Positions 36,008-44,888 of a stretch of DNA of 64,000 nt are shown here, in pieces. The translations under genes and the position numbers were made by a program. A model generated the notes under the pieces. That model was not told where the DNA came from, did not search any database, and saw nothing but the letters and a program-made list of their open reading frames with translations. This DNA comes from Alkaliphilus hydrothermalis (GTDB lineage Bacteria > Bacillota > Clostridia > Peptostreptococcales > Natronincolaceae). Location of the stretch: NCBI RefSeq assembly GCF_016908555.1, contig NZ_JAFBEE010000007.1, positions 68,179 to 132,178 on the forward strand, given 5' to 3'. How positions within the stretch are numbered: the stretch's first letter is position 1; each line of letters starts with the position of its first letter.

Positions 36008-36676
36008 TTAATATTCATTCCGATACATACTCATCCTACTTCTAAAGATTTCTAAAGTAGAAGGAGGGTTATAAATGATGGCATTTGCTCCAGCTTCAAT
36101 TGTCTCTAGGATCACCTCATCCGTATGTCCACCTGTTGCAAAAAGGGGTACATTTGGATAGTGCTTCCGGATTTCTCTAACTACCGCTGATGTATTGCTC
36201 CCCGCTGCAACACTCAATATATCTGCCCCAGCAGCCAATCGATCTTCTATTTTATCCATTTTAGCCGATACCACTGTGATGACTACAGGTATATCAATAG
36301 ATTGTTTCATCAGCATCACCGTGTCATTGGAGGTGGGGGCATTTAATACTACCCCAATAGCTCCTTGAAATTCTGCATGGAGGGCAAGATTTGTAGAGCG
36401 TTGTCCATTGGTCACTCCCCCCCCTACGCCACAAAAGACAGGTACATCTGCACAGGTCATGATGGCATGGGTGATGGTGGGCTGGGGAGTGAAGGGGTAG
36501 ACTGCCCATATGGCATCTGCATTGATATTCTCAATGATGGCAATATCCGTTGTAAAAGCAAGAGATTTTATTTTTCTCCCAAAAACCTCAACTCCCGATG
36601 CTTGTCTAATCACTTCTGGAACTTTAATCATATAGCTTCTTAAATTGCCAGTAATCCGTGGTATATTCGGCTTCAT
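36008..36676 (-). CDS. Putative TIM-barrel protein of unknown function
   Basis: 222 residues. Repeating beta-alpha units with glycine-rich ends are visible: PVFCGVGGGVTNG, VVITVVSAKMDKIEDRLAAG, ADILSVAAGS, PLFATGGHTDEVI and GANAIIYNPP, which suggests a phosphate-binding TIM barrel like HisA/HisF or GMP reductase-type folds. Homologues are often annotated only as hydrolase. Two cysteines (ITHAIMTCADVPVFCG) are near the presumed active face. The start ATG follows AAGGGGG. Lone gene between yitT and the lysine operon. Confidence 0.6.
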   Translation of the reverse strand: MKPNIPRITGNLRSYMIKVPEVIRQASGVEVFGRKIKSLAFTTDIAIIENINADAIWAVYPFTPQPTITHAIMTCADVPVFCGVGGGVTNGQRSTNLALHAEFQGAIGVVLNAPTSNDTVMLMKQSIDIPVVITVVSAKMDKIEDRLAAGADILSVAAGSNTSAVVREIRKHYPNVPLFATGGHTDEVILETIEAGANAIIYNPPSTLEIFRSRMSMYRNEY

Positions 36677-36805
36677 AGGAACTTTACCCCCTTGATTTTA
36701 ATATGTTTTCAATATTTGTGTCAATTATATCCTTTTAAAAATTGAATGTAAAGTCAATTAAGTCGATGATTTTCGACTATTTCTGTTAAACTATAGAAAA
36801 ACTCT

Positions 36806-36846
36806 ATAAAAAAGGGATAACTGCCAAAAAACAGCTACCCCCTTTG
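36806..36846 (-). terminator. Terminator of the diaminopimelate operon
   Basis: GGGGGTAGCTG pairs with CAGTTATCCC, followed by TTTTTT on the minus strand, ~36 bases past the last stop. Confidence 0.8.
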
Positions 36847-36881
36847 TATTTTCTTTATTTCTTTATCTAAACCTTACGCTT

Positions 36882-38066
36882 TTACCATTGTCTTAATATT
36901 TCCATAAAAGCATTAGCAAATTCATCTATGTGCTTTTCTTCAATAATTAACGAAGGTAAAAGTCTTAAAATATTGCCATTGGTGACATTGACTAAAATAT
37001 TTTTTTCCATAAATTGATTCCTAAGTACTGTATGATTTTTAAGAACTTCGATCCCCAACATCATACCTTTTCCTCGAATTTCTCCAATGAATTCTGGGAA
37101 TTGCTTTCTAATTCCCTCTATTTTATTTAAAAGATAGGCTTCCTTCGTCGCTACTTCCGTCAACAATCCGTCCTCTAAAATCTCCAGGGTTCTCCTTCCT
37201 AGACTGGCACTTATAGGGCTGGGTGCAAAGGTAGTTCCATGATCCCCAGGTTTGAAATAATGGGAGATTCCTTCCCTCACCAACATACCCCCTAAAGGAA
37301 GTCCTCCCCCTACACCCTTTGCGAATAATAGGATATCGGGTTTAACATTAGTATGTTGGTAGGCAAAGAGCTTTCCTGTCCTTCCCATTCCTGTTTGTAT
37401 CTCATCGACACAGTAAAGTACTCCGTTGGCATGGCATAACTCCGCAGCCTTCTCCATAAATTCTTTTGATATCACCTTAATTCCACCAGAACCAGAAATC
37501 GGCTCAAACAACAGAGCAGAAGGTTTATGGTCTATAATCATTTTCTCCAGCTCCTGTATATTTTCATCCTCTAATTCGTATACTGGAAAATCAACTGTGG
37601 GGAAATCCTGCTGAATACTTGCCATTCTTGTAAGCTGTAAAGCCCCCAAAGTTCTACCGTGGAAGCTATTTTTAAATACCACAATACCTTTTAACCCCTG
37701 ATCAACACCATATTTATGAATGTATTTAACCCCTGCCTCGGTGCTCTCGGCCCCCGAGTTGGTGAAGAATATTTTCCCGTCGAAGGTATTCTTAACAATT
37801 TTTTCAGCCAATCTGATGGCTGGTTGATTATAAAAGAAATTGGAGATATGAGAAAATCGTTGGCTCTGTTCCACCATTTCTTGATTGAGCTCGTCATGAC
37901 AATGACCTAAAATATTTACTGCCAAGCCAGAAAAAAGGTCTAGATAAGTTTTTCCTTGAACATCTGTGATATACATCCCTTCTGCCTTATCCACCACCAC
38001 AGGCATCCTACCGTAGGTAGGTAAAATATATTGTTGATCTAACTCCATCCAATTATTTTCCATCAT
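36882..38066 (-). CDS. Class III aminotransferase, probable N-acetyl-LL-diaminopimelate aminotransferase
   Basis: 394 residues, an ArgD-like class III enzyme: FTNSGAESTEAGVKY, VDEIQTGMGRTG with the usual Asp, and the PLP lysine in LLFAKGVGGGLPLGG. Its start overlaps the lysC stop by one base, the last gene of the asd-dapA-dapB-dapH-lysC operon. The acetylated DAP route needs an aminotransferase after DapH, so this is the likely function, although classic PatA is class I and ArgD activity is possible too. The final deacetylase gene (dapL/N-acetyl-DAP deacetylase) is not in the operon. Confidence 0.82.
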   Translation of the reverse strand: MMENNWMELDQQYILPTYGRMPVVVDKAEGMYITDVQGKTYLDLFSGLAVNILGHCHDELNQEMVEQSQRFSHISNFFYNQPAIRLAEKIVKNTFDGKIFFTNSGAESTEAGVKYIHKYGVDQGLKGIVVFKNSFHGRTLGALQLTRMASIQQDFPTVDFPVYELEDENIQELEKMIIDHKPSALLFEPISGSGGIKVISKEFMEKAAELCHANGVLYCVDEIQTGMGRTGKLFAYQHTNVKPDILLFAKGVGGGLPLGGMLVREGISHYFKPGDHGTTFAPSPISASLGRRTLEILEDGLLTEVATKEAYLLNKIEGIRKQFPEFIGEIRGKGMMLGIEVLKNHTVLRNQFMEKNILVNVTNGNILRLLPSLIIEEKHIDEFANAFMEILRQW

Positions 38067-39280
38067 TACACCACCAATCCAAAGGCATTTCCTATTAAAT
38101 CTATCACTTTTTCTTCATGGACTCGATCTACTGCAAAGGTGATTTTAATTTCAGAAGTCGTAACAATTTTAATAGCAATATTGTTTTCTGCCATCAGTTT
38201 AAATACCTTTGCCGCCACCCCAGAGTGGGTCCTCATTCCGAGTCCTACTACTGATATCTTTGCAATTTCCGTATTAACCTCCCAACTAATTTCAGGGGCT
38301 TCCTCCTGCCATTGCTGTAGAATACCCTCTACAATCGATAGCTCTTCTATAGGGGCAGTGAAGCTGACATACATCTTTCCATCCTCAGTGATCATTTGGG
38401 AGATCATATCAACATTGACTCCCTTTTCTCCCATCCTTCCAAATAGGCGATATAGCCCAGATACGGAGGAGGGTAAATTTAACACTGTCACCTGCATATC
38501 CTCAAGACTTGAGGCCATTCCTGTTATTACTGTTTCTTCCATTTCTGCTGCTCCTCCATCCTGAATCATTGTTCCTTGACTATCTGAAAAAGTTGATCCC
38601 ACATACAAAGGGAGCTTATATTTATTGGCTAATTCTACAGCTCGATAGTGCATGACTCCAGCCCCAAGGCTGGCCATTTCCATCATTTCCTCGTAGCTGA
38701 TACAATTAATTTTTCTAGCATTCCTTAGTTTCCTAGGGTCCATGGTATAGATGCCATCTACGTCTGTGTAAATTTCACAATTCCCCCCCAGCTTGGCAGC
38801 TAAAGCAACCGCAGAGGTATCACTGCCGCCCCTACCAAGGGTGGTGTATTCATTATTTTCCGTCACCCCTTGAAACCCTGCCACCACAACGATTTTATTC
38901 TGTTCCAATGCTTCCATAATTTTAGACACATCAATGTCCTTTATTCTTGCTTTTTGATGAAGGTCTGTGGTTTTGATATTAAGCTGAGGTCCTGTATAGG
39001 ATATTGCTGGTAATCCCTTTGAGATCAAAGCCATAGATAGGAGGGAAATGGAGATTTGCTCCCCTGTAGTCAGAAGCATGTCCATCTCCCTAGGCTCTGG
39101 GTTGTCGGTGACAGCCTTTGCTAGAGATACCAATTCGTCGGTGGTTTTTCCCATAGCCGATACAATCACCACAACCGAGTAGCCTTCTTTTTTCTTTTGA
39201 ATTATTTTATCGGCAACTGCCCTTATTTTCTCAACAGAGCCTACAGAGGTTCCTCCATATTTCTGTACGACAATCTTCAT
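38066..39280 (-). CDS. lysC: Aspartate kinase
   Basis: 404 residues. KYGGTSVGSVEKI at the N-terminus, TTGEQISISLLS and GRGGSDTSAVALA mark the kinase domain; two ACT domains fill ~265-404 and give amino-acid feedback control. It phosphorylates aspartate, the first step to lysine, threonine and methionine. The start is the ATG at 39280, four bases after the dapH stop; an in-frame ATG upstream lies in dapH and has no site. Control of the operon by lysine is also set by the riboswitch at 43042. Confidence 0.95.
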   Translation of the reverse strand: MKIVVQKYGGTSVGSVEKIRAVADKIIQKKKEGYSVVVIVSAMGKTTDELVSLAKAVTDNPEPREMDMLLTTGEQISISLLSMALISKGLPAISYTGPQLNIKTTDLHQKARIKDIDVSKIMEALEQNKIVVVAGFQGVTENNEYTTLGRGGSDTSAVALAAKLGGNCEIYTDVDGIYTMDPRKLRNARKINCISYEEMMEMASLGAGVMHYRAVELANKYKLPLYVGSTFSDSQGTMIQDGGAAEMEETVITGMASSLEDMQVTVLNLPSSVSGLYRLFGRMGEKGVNVDMISQMITEDGKMYVSFTAPIEELSIVEGILQQWQEEAPEISWEVNTEIAKISVVGLGMRTHSGVAAKVFKLMAENNIAIKIVTTSEIKITFAVDRVHEEKVIDLIGNAFGLVV

Positions 39281-39284
39281 ATCA

Positions 39285-39998
39285 CTATGCTTCCAACAGG
39301 TTACGAAGTTCTTGAACAATCTCAGTTTTAGACTTTGTTTTGTCGTCTATTGCCTTGATGATTCTGGCTGGAGTACCTGCTACTACAACATTTGGTGGCA
39401 CATCTTCTGTTACTACAGCTCCTGCCGCTACTACAGACCCTTGACCTACTCGAACACCCTCAAGGATGACAGCATTTGCTCCTACTACTACATCATCTTC
39501 AATAACTACTGGTGTTGCTGATGGAGGCTCGATTACCCCTGCCACTACTGTACCTGCTCCGACATGGCAGTTCTTTCCAATGATTCCTCTACCTCCAACA
39601 ACAACATTCATATCAACCATTGTCCCTTCACCGATGACAGCTCCGATATTAATGCAGGCCCCCATCATGATGACAGCATTGTTACCAATTTCTACATTTT
39701 CACGGATAATGGCACCTGGCTCTATTCTAGCATGGATATTCTTCAAATCTAATAACGGAATTGCAGAGTTTCTTCTATCATTTTCAACTACAAAATCTTC
39801 GATTAAATTTTTGTGATCCTCTAAAAATTTACCCATTACCTTCCACTCGCCAAATAGGATTCCTGTGTCCCCTGTTATAAAGTTCTTAACATCGTATAGG
39901 CTCCAATCAATCTTGCTTAAATCTCCCTTGATGTATACCTTTACTGGTGTTTTCTTCACACTACTTCTGATGTATTCAATAATATAATTTGCATCCAT
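39285..39998 (-). CDS. dapH: Tetrahydrodipicolinate N-acetyltransferase
   Basis: 237 residues, the standard DapH size. The C-terminal half is a left-handed beta helix of hexapeptide repeats (VEIGNNAVIMMGACINIGAV, GTMVDMNVVVGG, ANAVILEGVRVGQGSVV). The N-terminus (YIIEYIRSSVKKTPVKVY) is typical. It acetylates tetrahydrodipicolinate with acetyl-CoA, so this organism uses the acetylated DAP branch. Between dapB and lysC in the operon. Confidence 0.95.
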   Translation of the reverse strand: MDANYIIEYIRSSVKKTPVKVYIKGDLSKIDWSLYDVKNFITGDTGILFGEWKVMGKFLEDHKNLIEDFVVENDRRNSAIPLLDLKNIHARIEPGAIIRENVEIGNNAVIMMGACINIGAVIGEGTMVDMNVVVGGRGIIGKNCHVGAGTVVAGVIEPPSATPVVIEDDVVVGANAVILEGVRVGQGSVVAAGAVVTEDVPPNVVVAGTPARIIKAIDDKTKSKTEIVQELRNLLEA

Positions 39999-40043
39999 TT
40001 AAATTTCCTCCTTAGTTTTCTACGTTGATACTGCATCTATTAC

Positions 40044-40763
40044 TTAGTCTAGTCCCAGTACATTTTTCATATTGTATATTCCATCTTCTTTATCTACTAT
40101 ATATTTAGCTGCCTCCAGTGCACCTTGGGCAAAAACAGAACGGTCATGGGCTTCATGGATAATTTTAACTGTCTCAAGATCATTGATGAAATGGGCCTCA
40201 TGTAGACCAACAATATTACCTCCACGGATGGCATGAACACCGATTTCTCCTTTTTCCCTTGGACATTGACCTTTTCTACCATGTTGATGCTTTACTACTT
40301 CTTCTAAACCCTTTTCAATTGATTCAATAATAGTAGTGGCACTACCAGATGGAGCATCTTTTTTTCGATTATGGTGAGCCTCTAATACTTCTATATCCAC
40401 CTTATCCTTTAGCATTCTAGCCACCTTTTCCACCAAAGAAAACATGATATTCATTCCTAAGGACATATTGGTGGCTCGTAAAACTGGTATTTTTCTAGAA
40501 GTATCTTCTATCATTTTGATTTGTTCTGGTGTGAAGCCAGTTGTTCCTATAGCTAAAGGAACTTGATTTTCACTGCAATAGTTTAGCACATCCTCCAGTG
40601 ATTCAGGATGAGAAAAATCAATCACTACATCGGGCTTTTGGATATCCTCCACCTTTTTGCTTCTATTCATCCCCTCTATTGATGTCCAGATAGGGTCTTT
40701 TTCAGCAGCTTCTTTGATTAGGGTTCCCATTCTACCACTGATCCCCCAGATTAACAGCTTCAT
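40044..40763 (-). CDS. dapB: 4-hydroxy-tetrahydrodipicolinate reductase
   Basis: 239 residues. Nucleotide-binding start KLLIWGISGRMGTLI (a slightly changed GxxGxxG), AIGTTGFT, and the catalytic/substrate motif EAHHNRKKDAPSGSA. It reduces dihydrodipicolinate with NAD(P)H. ATG after GGGGAGGG; 12 bases after dapA. Confidence 0.95.
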   Translation of the reverse strand: MKLLIWGISGRMGTLIKEAAEKDPIWTSIEGMNRSKKVEDIQKPDVVIDFSHPESLEDVLNYCSENQVPLAIGTTGFTPEQIKMIEDTSRKIPVLRATNMSLGMNIMFSLVEKVARMLKDKVDIEVLEAHHNRKKDAPSGSATTIIESIEKGLEEVVKHQHGRKGQCPREKGEIGVHAIRGGNIVGLHEAHFINDLETVKIIHEAHDRSVFAQGALEAAKYIVDKEDGIYNMKNVLGLD

Positions 40764-40775
40764 GATAACCCTCCC

Positions 40776-41648
40776 CTAGATAATTTGTAGTTGCTTCATC
40801 TCAGCTTGTAACTTCGCTAAATTAGCATCCTCCATTGGTGTCAATGGAAGTCTTAACTCATTCTCCATATATCCCATTAGGCTAACAGCTGCCTTTACAG
40901 GGATTGGATTAACCTCTGAGAACAATAGGTCAATGAACAGCTTATATTTTAATTGTAACCGCAAGGCTTCCTTTACATTACCGTCTTCAAATGCTTTACA
41001 CATTTGCTGCATTTCCTTTGGAATTACATTGGCAGATACAGAGATTACCCCATGACCTCCAGCTGAATAAACAGGAACTACTTGATCGTCATTTCCAGAG
41101 TAGATTTTGAACTCCTCTGGTACTAATCTCTTGATTTCTAATATTTGATTAGTATTTCCACTGGCTTCTTTAATTCCTATAACATTTTCAATTTTGGCCA
41201 ACTCTGCTACAGTTGTTGGATTGATATTGACATTCGTTCTTCCTGGTACATTGTATAAAATATTTGGTAGCTTAGTGGCATTGGCTATAGCAGTAAAATG
41301 GGCAATCAAGCCATTTTGAGTTGCCTTGTTGTAATATGGCGTAACAACTAAAGCCCCATCTGCTCCCAATTCCTCTGCCTGCTTTGTATGCTTAACAGCC
41401 TTTGCAGTATCATTCCCTCCGGTTCCGATAATTACTGGAATCTTTTTGTTTACTCTTTCAACAGCAGCTTTAATTACTTGTTCTCTTTCCTCATCATTTT
41501 GAGTAGTCGCCTCTCCTGTCGTTCCCAACACGATTAATGCTTGAGTATTGTTTTGTAAATGAAAATCGATTAATTTATTGAAGGCTTCAAAATCCACCCT
41601 ACCATTTTTAAATGGAGTAACTATTGCAACACCTGAACCATTGAACAT
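40776..41648 (-). CDS. dapA: 4-hydroxy-tetrahydrodipicolinate synthase
   Basis: 290 residues. LGTTGEATT at ~43-51, the tyrosine in YYNKATQNG and ILYNVPGRT, and the Schiff-base lysine in VIGIKEASGN. It condenses pyruvate with aspartate semialdehyde. 19 bases after asd. Some clostridial DapA enzymes escape lysine feedback; sequence alone does not settle that here. Confidence 0.96.
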   Translation of the reverse strand: MFNGSGVAIVTPFKNGRVDFEAFNKLIDFHLQNNTQALIVLGTTGEATTQNDEEREQVIKAAVERVNKKIPVIIGTGGNDTAKAVKHTKQAEELGADGALVVTPYYNKATQNGLIAHFTAIANATKLPNILYNVPGRTNVNINPTTVAELAKIENVIGIKEASGNTNQILEIKRLVPEEFKIYSGNDDQVVPVYSAGGHGVISVSANVIPKEMQQMCKAFEDGNVKEALRLQLKYKLFIDLLFSEVNPIPVKAAVSLMGYMENELRLPLTPMEDANLAKLQAEMKQLQII

Positions 41649-41667
41649 AATATCCTCTCCCCTAAAT

Positions 41668-42663
41668 TTATTTTTGACTTTCCATTGTTTCTAATATTTG
41701 AACTGCATTAGTAGCAGCACCTTTTCTTAGATTGTCGGCTACAACCCATAAAGAAATCGCCTTTGGATTGTATAGATCCTTTCTGATTCTTCCTACATAG
41801 GTATCGTCTGTATGGGCAACCTCCAGTGGTGTTGGGTATTGATTTTCTGCTGGATTATCAATTACCTTTACACCTGCTGCTGAATTAAGAATACGATAAA
41901 CTTCTTCAAGATTTGGCTCTTCCTTAAATTCAACATAGATAGACTCACTATGACCATAAACAACAGGTATTCTTACAGCCGTTGGATTCACTTCGATGCT
42001 ATTATCTTCTAGTATTTTATGGGTTTCATATACCATCTTCAATTCTTCCTTTGTAAAGCCATTATCATAGAATACGTCGATATGGGGTATACAGTTACCT
42101 ACGATTTTTCTTGTATAAACTTTGTTAGGATAATTGCAATCCTTCATTTGGTTCTCTAGTTCATCAATTGCTTTTTGTCCGCTACCTGATACTGCTTGAT
42201 AGGTAGACACAACGATTCTTTTAATGCCGTATTTTCTGTGGAGAGGTGCTAAAGCAACAATCATTTGTACTGTTGAACAATTGGGATTTGCAACGATTCC
42301 CTTATATCCCTTTAATACATGGGGATTTACCTCTGGTACAACTAGCGGAATCCCTTCTGTCATCCTCCAATGGGATGAGTTGTCAATAACAGTATTTTCT
42401 GCGTCTGCTGCTATTGGTGCATACTTTTCAGAAACACTACCACCTGCTGAAAATAATAGGTAGTCAAACTGATCCTTCATCACTTCCTCAGTCAATAACT
42501 CTACAGTTATTTCAGTACCTTTATACTCAACAGTTGTTCCTGCTGACTTTTCAGAGGCAAACAATCTTAATTTGTTAATTGCGATATTCCTTTCCTCAAG
42601 AGTCTCCACCATTTTTCTACCAACGGCACCTGTGGCCCCCACTACTCCAACTGTTAATCCCAT
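41668..42663 (-). CDS. asd: Aspartate-semialdehyde dehydrogenase
   Basis: 331 residues. N-terminal VGVVGATGAVGRKMVETL binds NADP, the catalytic cysteine is in VANPNCSTVQM and the acid-base histidine region is IPVVYGHSESIYVEF. It reduces aspartyl phosphate, giving the branch compound for DAP/lysine, methionine and threonine. First gene of the riboswitch-controlled operon, ATG after AAGGGAGG. Confidence 0.96.
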   Translation of the reverse strand: MGLTVGVVGATGAVGRKMVETLEERNIAINKLRLFASEKSAGTTVEYKGTEITVELLTEEVMKDQFDYLLFSAGGSVSEKYAPIAADAENTVIDNSSHWRMTEGIPLVVPEVNPHVLKGYKGIVANPNCSTVQMIVALAPLHRKYGIKRIVVSTYQAVSGSGQKAIDELENQMKDCNYPNKVYTRKIVGNCIPHIDVFYDNGFTKEELKMVYETHKILEDNSIEVNPTAVRIPVVYGHSESIYVEFKEEPNLEEVYRILNSAAGVKVIDNPAENQYPTPLEVAHTDDTYVGRIRKDLYNPKAISLWVVADNLRKGAATNAVQILETMESQK

Positions 42664-42918
42664 AAAAAAATGCCTCCCTTATATTAATTTTGCTTTTCCT
42701 TAGATTTCTATTTCATTGAATTTATTCCTATAGTATTATAATATATTAAACATGGTAATTATACGACACAATACCATAAAACTATATATATTATTTTTCT
42801 TATGTATATTTCAAGATTGTATTTAGTGTTTGTTTTTTACCCATTAATAATTCCCCATACCCAACTAAAATCCTCCCTTGTATAATCAAAATTTGATTTA
42901 AAAGCTAATTTATGTATT

Positions 42919-42950
42919 AAAAAAAGCTCCAAGAAAAATTCCTAGAGCTT
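42919..42950 (-). terminator. Riboswitch expression-platform terminator
   Basis: 12-bp stem AAGCTCTAGGAA/TTCTTGGAGCTT (G-T pairs allowed), loop TTTT, then TTTTT on the minus strand. It lies between the lysine aptamer and asd, so it should form when lysine is bound and stop transcription. Confidence 0.88.
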
Positions 42951-43041
42951 GCTATTGTCTAAATGTATAGGCGCAACCCTCAGTATCTGATCATATTTAA
43001 ACAATTTAAATAGTCATACCTTGGTCTTTACCGTTACAATC

Positions 43042-43226
43042 AACAAATAGCTCTCCACAGCATTTTCCTCTGTGACAGTCGCCCAGCTCTTAACTGATAC
43101 AACCAGCTATTAAATCGGAAGTCAATCTAACAGCTTCGGCACGTCAGCCTTTTTGTAATGGTCTTGAGTCTTTCTTCCCCTCTTATCACCCATTACATAC
43201 TCTTCTTCAGTGCACCTCTACTTATT
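43042..43226 (-). promoter_or_regulatory. Lysine riboswitch (L box) aptamer
   Basis: Conserved L-box strings occur in order on the minus strand: AGAGGTGCACTGAAGA, AGAGTATG, GGGTGATAAGAGGGGAAG, GACGTGCCGAAGC, GAGCTGGGCGACTGTCAC and GGAGAGCTA. P1 pairs AATAAGTAG with CTATTTGTT. The element spans 185 bases, near the usual size, and is followed by a terminator before asd. Lysine binding should repress the whole asd-dap-lysC operon. Confidence 0.96.
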
Positions 43227-43251
43227 AATTCTCTTTAATTGTATAATTGGT

Positions 43252-43280
43252 AGTGTACCATAGTCTTGAAATCCTGTCAA
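43252..43280 (-). promoter_or_regulatory. Promoter of the lysine riboswitch/asd operon
   Basis: TTGACA, 17-base spacer, TACACT on the minus strand; the start point would fall ~20 bases before the aptamer. Confidence 0.85.
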
Positions 43281-43327
43281 AAGTTTTTTAAGGGATATGC
43301 ATGTAAAATATTGCGATTTTTTATATG

Positions 43328-43357
43328 TTGCTTGTTTATATCTGCGGATAGTATAAT
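43328..43357 (+). promoter_or_regulatory. Candidate folC promoter
   Basis: TTGCTT, 18-base spacer, TATAAT, 50 bases before the TTG start. Confidence 0.55.
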
Positions 43358-43407
43358 TAATCATGCCCTTTCGAACTATTATACTTTACATTTAGGAGGA
43401 GTTTTAA

Positions 43408-44733
43408 TTGAATTTTTTAGAAGCCATTAAATTTATCGAATTTTGCCATTCCCATGGCACACGATTAACCCACTGGGATATGCAACTGGTATTATCAAAT
43501 TTAGGAAATCCCCATCAAACCCTGAACTTTATTCATGTGGCCGGTACCAATGGAAAAGGTTCTACTTCATCATTTATTCATAGTATGCTTATGGCAGAAG
43601 GTCATCAGGTTGGACTATTTACTTCTCCTCATCTCCATTGCTATACCGACAGATTAAGAATTAATGGCATTAATATTACTAAGGAGGAATTCGCTGAAAG
43701 CATGTCCCTCCTTCAAAGTCATCTAGAGCCTTTGATGGGAGAAACCATCCATTATCCTGCTATGTTTGATATGATGACTTTATTGGCCTTTGTTTATTAT
43801 AGTAGAAAACAGGTGGATTATGTTGTATTAGAAGTAGGCCTAGGGGGCTTAAAGGATGCTACTAATGTTATCGAAAATTCTCTAGTGTCGGTCATCACCC
43901 CTATTGGTATAGATCATGTGGATGTTCTTGGTTCTGATTTAGAGCAAATTGCCTATCATAAGGCAGGAATCATCAAGGCTGGGGGAATCGTGGTTTCCCA
44001 CTGCCAGGAGGAAATAGTAGAAAAAGTTATTCGAAGCGTTTCCCAAGGACAAGGGGCAGAACTTCGTTTCCTAGAAAAAGAAGATGTTTCTATCCTTCAT
44101 CAAGACATTAGAGATCAATCCTTTGATCTAAATTATGCTACAGGTATTCTCTCTGATTTAAAAATAAAAATGCTTGGTGAGCATCAGATATATAATGCTG
44201 CTTTAGCCACCTTAACTTTAATTACTTTAAGGGAACACAATAAACTACAGATTTCTAATGAAGCCATCTACAAAGGGCTACTACAAAATAGTTGGGCAGG
44301 TCGACTAGAGCTGTTAATGGACAACCCACTAACCTTCATTGATGGTGCCCATAACCACCAAGGGGCCAGTGTTTTATCTTCAGCAATTAAAGCCTATTTC
44401 AAGGATAAAAAGATCAATCTAGTGATGGGAATGCTAAGTAATAAAGATGTATCAGGGGTATTGGAACAACTCGTTCCCCTAGGCAATAAAATTATCTTTA
44501 CAACCCCAAGAAATCCAAAGGCCAAGGATCCCCACGAATTAGCAAATATGGTTAAGTCCTATAATAAAGAAATCCTAGTGGCTGAAACGATTAAGGATTC
44601 GATTGAATTAGCCCTAGAAATTACACAACCAGATGAAGTTATCATCTTTACAGGCTCCCTTTATTTAATCGGAGATGTCCGTAAAAACCTAGTTGTGACG
44701 GAGGAGGACAATGAGTACAAACAACTAGCCTAG
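43408..44733 (+). CDS. folC: Folylpolyglutamate synthase/dihydrofolate synthase
   Basis: 441 residues. VAGTNGKGSTSSF is the P-loop, LFTSPHLHCYTDRLRING and GLGGLKDATNVI are Mur-ligase-fold substrate motifs, and DGAHNHQGA marks the C-terminal domain. It adds glutamate to folates and in many Firmicutes also makes dihydrofolate. TTG at 43408 follows AGGAGGAG. Monocistronic, divergent from the asd operon. Confidence 0.94.
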   Translation: MNFLEAIKFIEFCHSHGTRLTHWDMQLVLSNLGNPHQTLNFIHVAGTNGKGSTSSFIHSMLMAEGHQVGLFTSPHLHCYTDRLRINGINITKEEFAESMSLLQSHLEPLMGETIHYPAMFDMMTLLAFVYYSRKQVDYVVLEVGLGGLKDATNVIENSLVSVITPIGIDHVDVLGSDLEQIAYHKAGIIKAGGIVVSHCQEEIVEKVIRSVSQGQGAELRFLEKEDVSILHQDIRDQSFDLNYATGILSDLKIKMLGEHQIYNAALATLTLITLREHNKLQISNEAIYKGLLQNSWAGRLELLMDNPLTFIDGAHNHQGASVLSSAIKAYFKDKKINLVMGMLSNKDVSGVLEQLVPLGNKIIFTTPRNPKAKDPHELANMVKSYNKEILVAETIKDSIELALEITQPDEVIIFTGSLYLIGDVRKNLVVTEEDNEYKQLA

Positions 44734-44812
44734 CCAGTTCAAAATCCTATATCTTCTTCGTCACTTTAAAAGAGTTTCAAAGACCAACACTCTTGCGATT
44801 TATATGTAATTT

Positions 44813-44863
44813 AAAACCCAGTAGCCTAAAGTAGATGAACTACCTAGGTTCTGGGTTTTTTTT
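44813..44863 (+). terminator. Bidirectional terminator, folC and cell wall hydrolase
   Basis: AAAACCCAG/CTGGGTTTT with inner pairing; TTTTTT on the + side, TTTTAAATT on the minus side. It lies between convergent genes. Confidence 0.82.
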
Positions 44864-44888
44864 ATAATTATTGATAAAATTTTAATAA

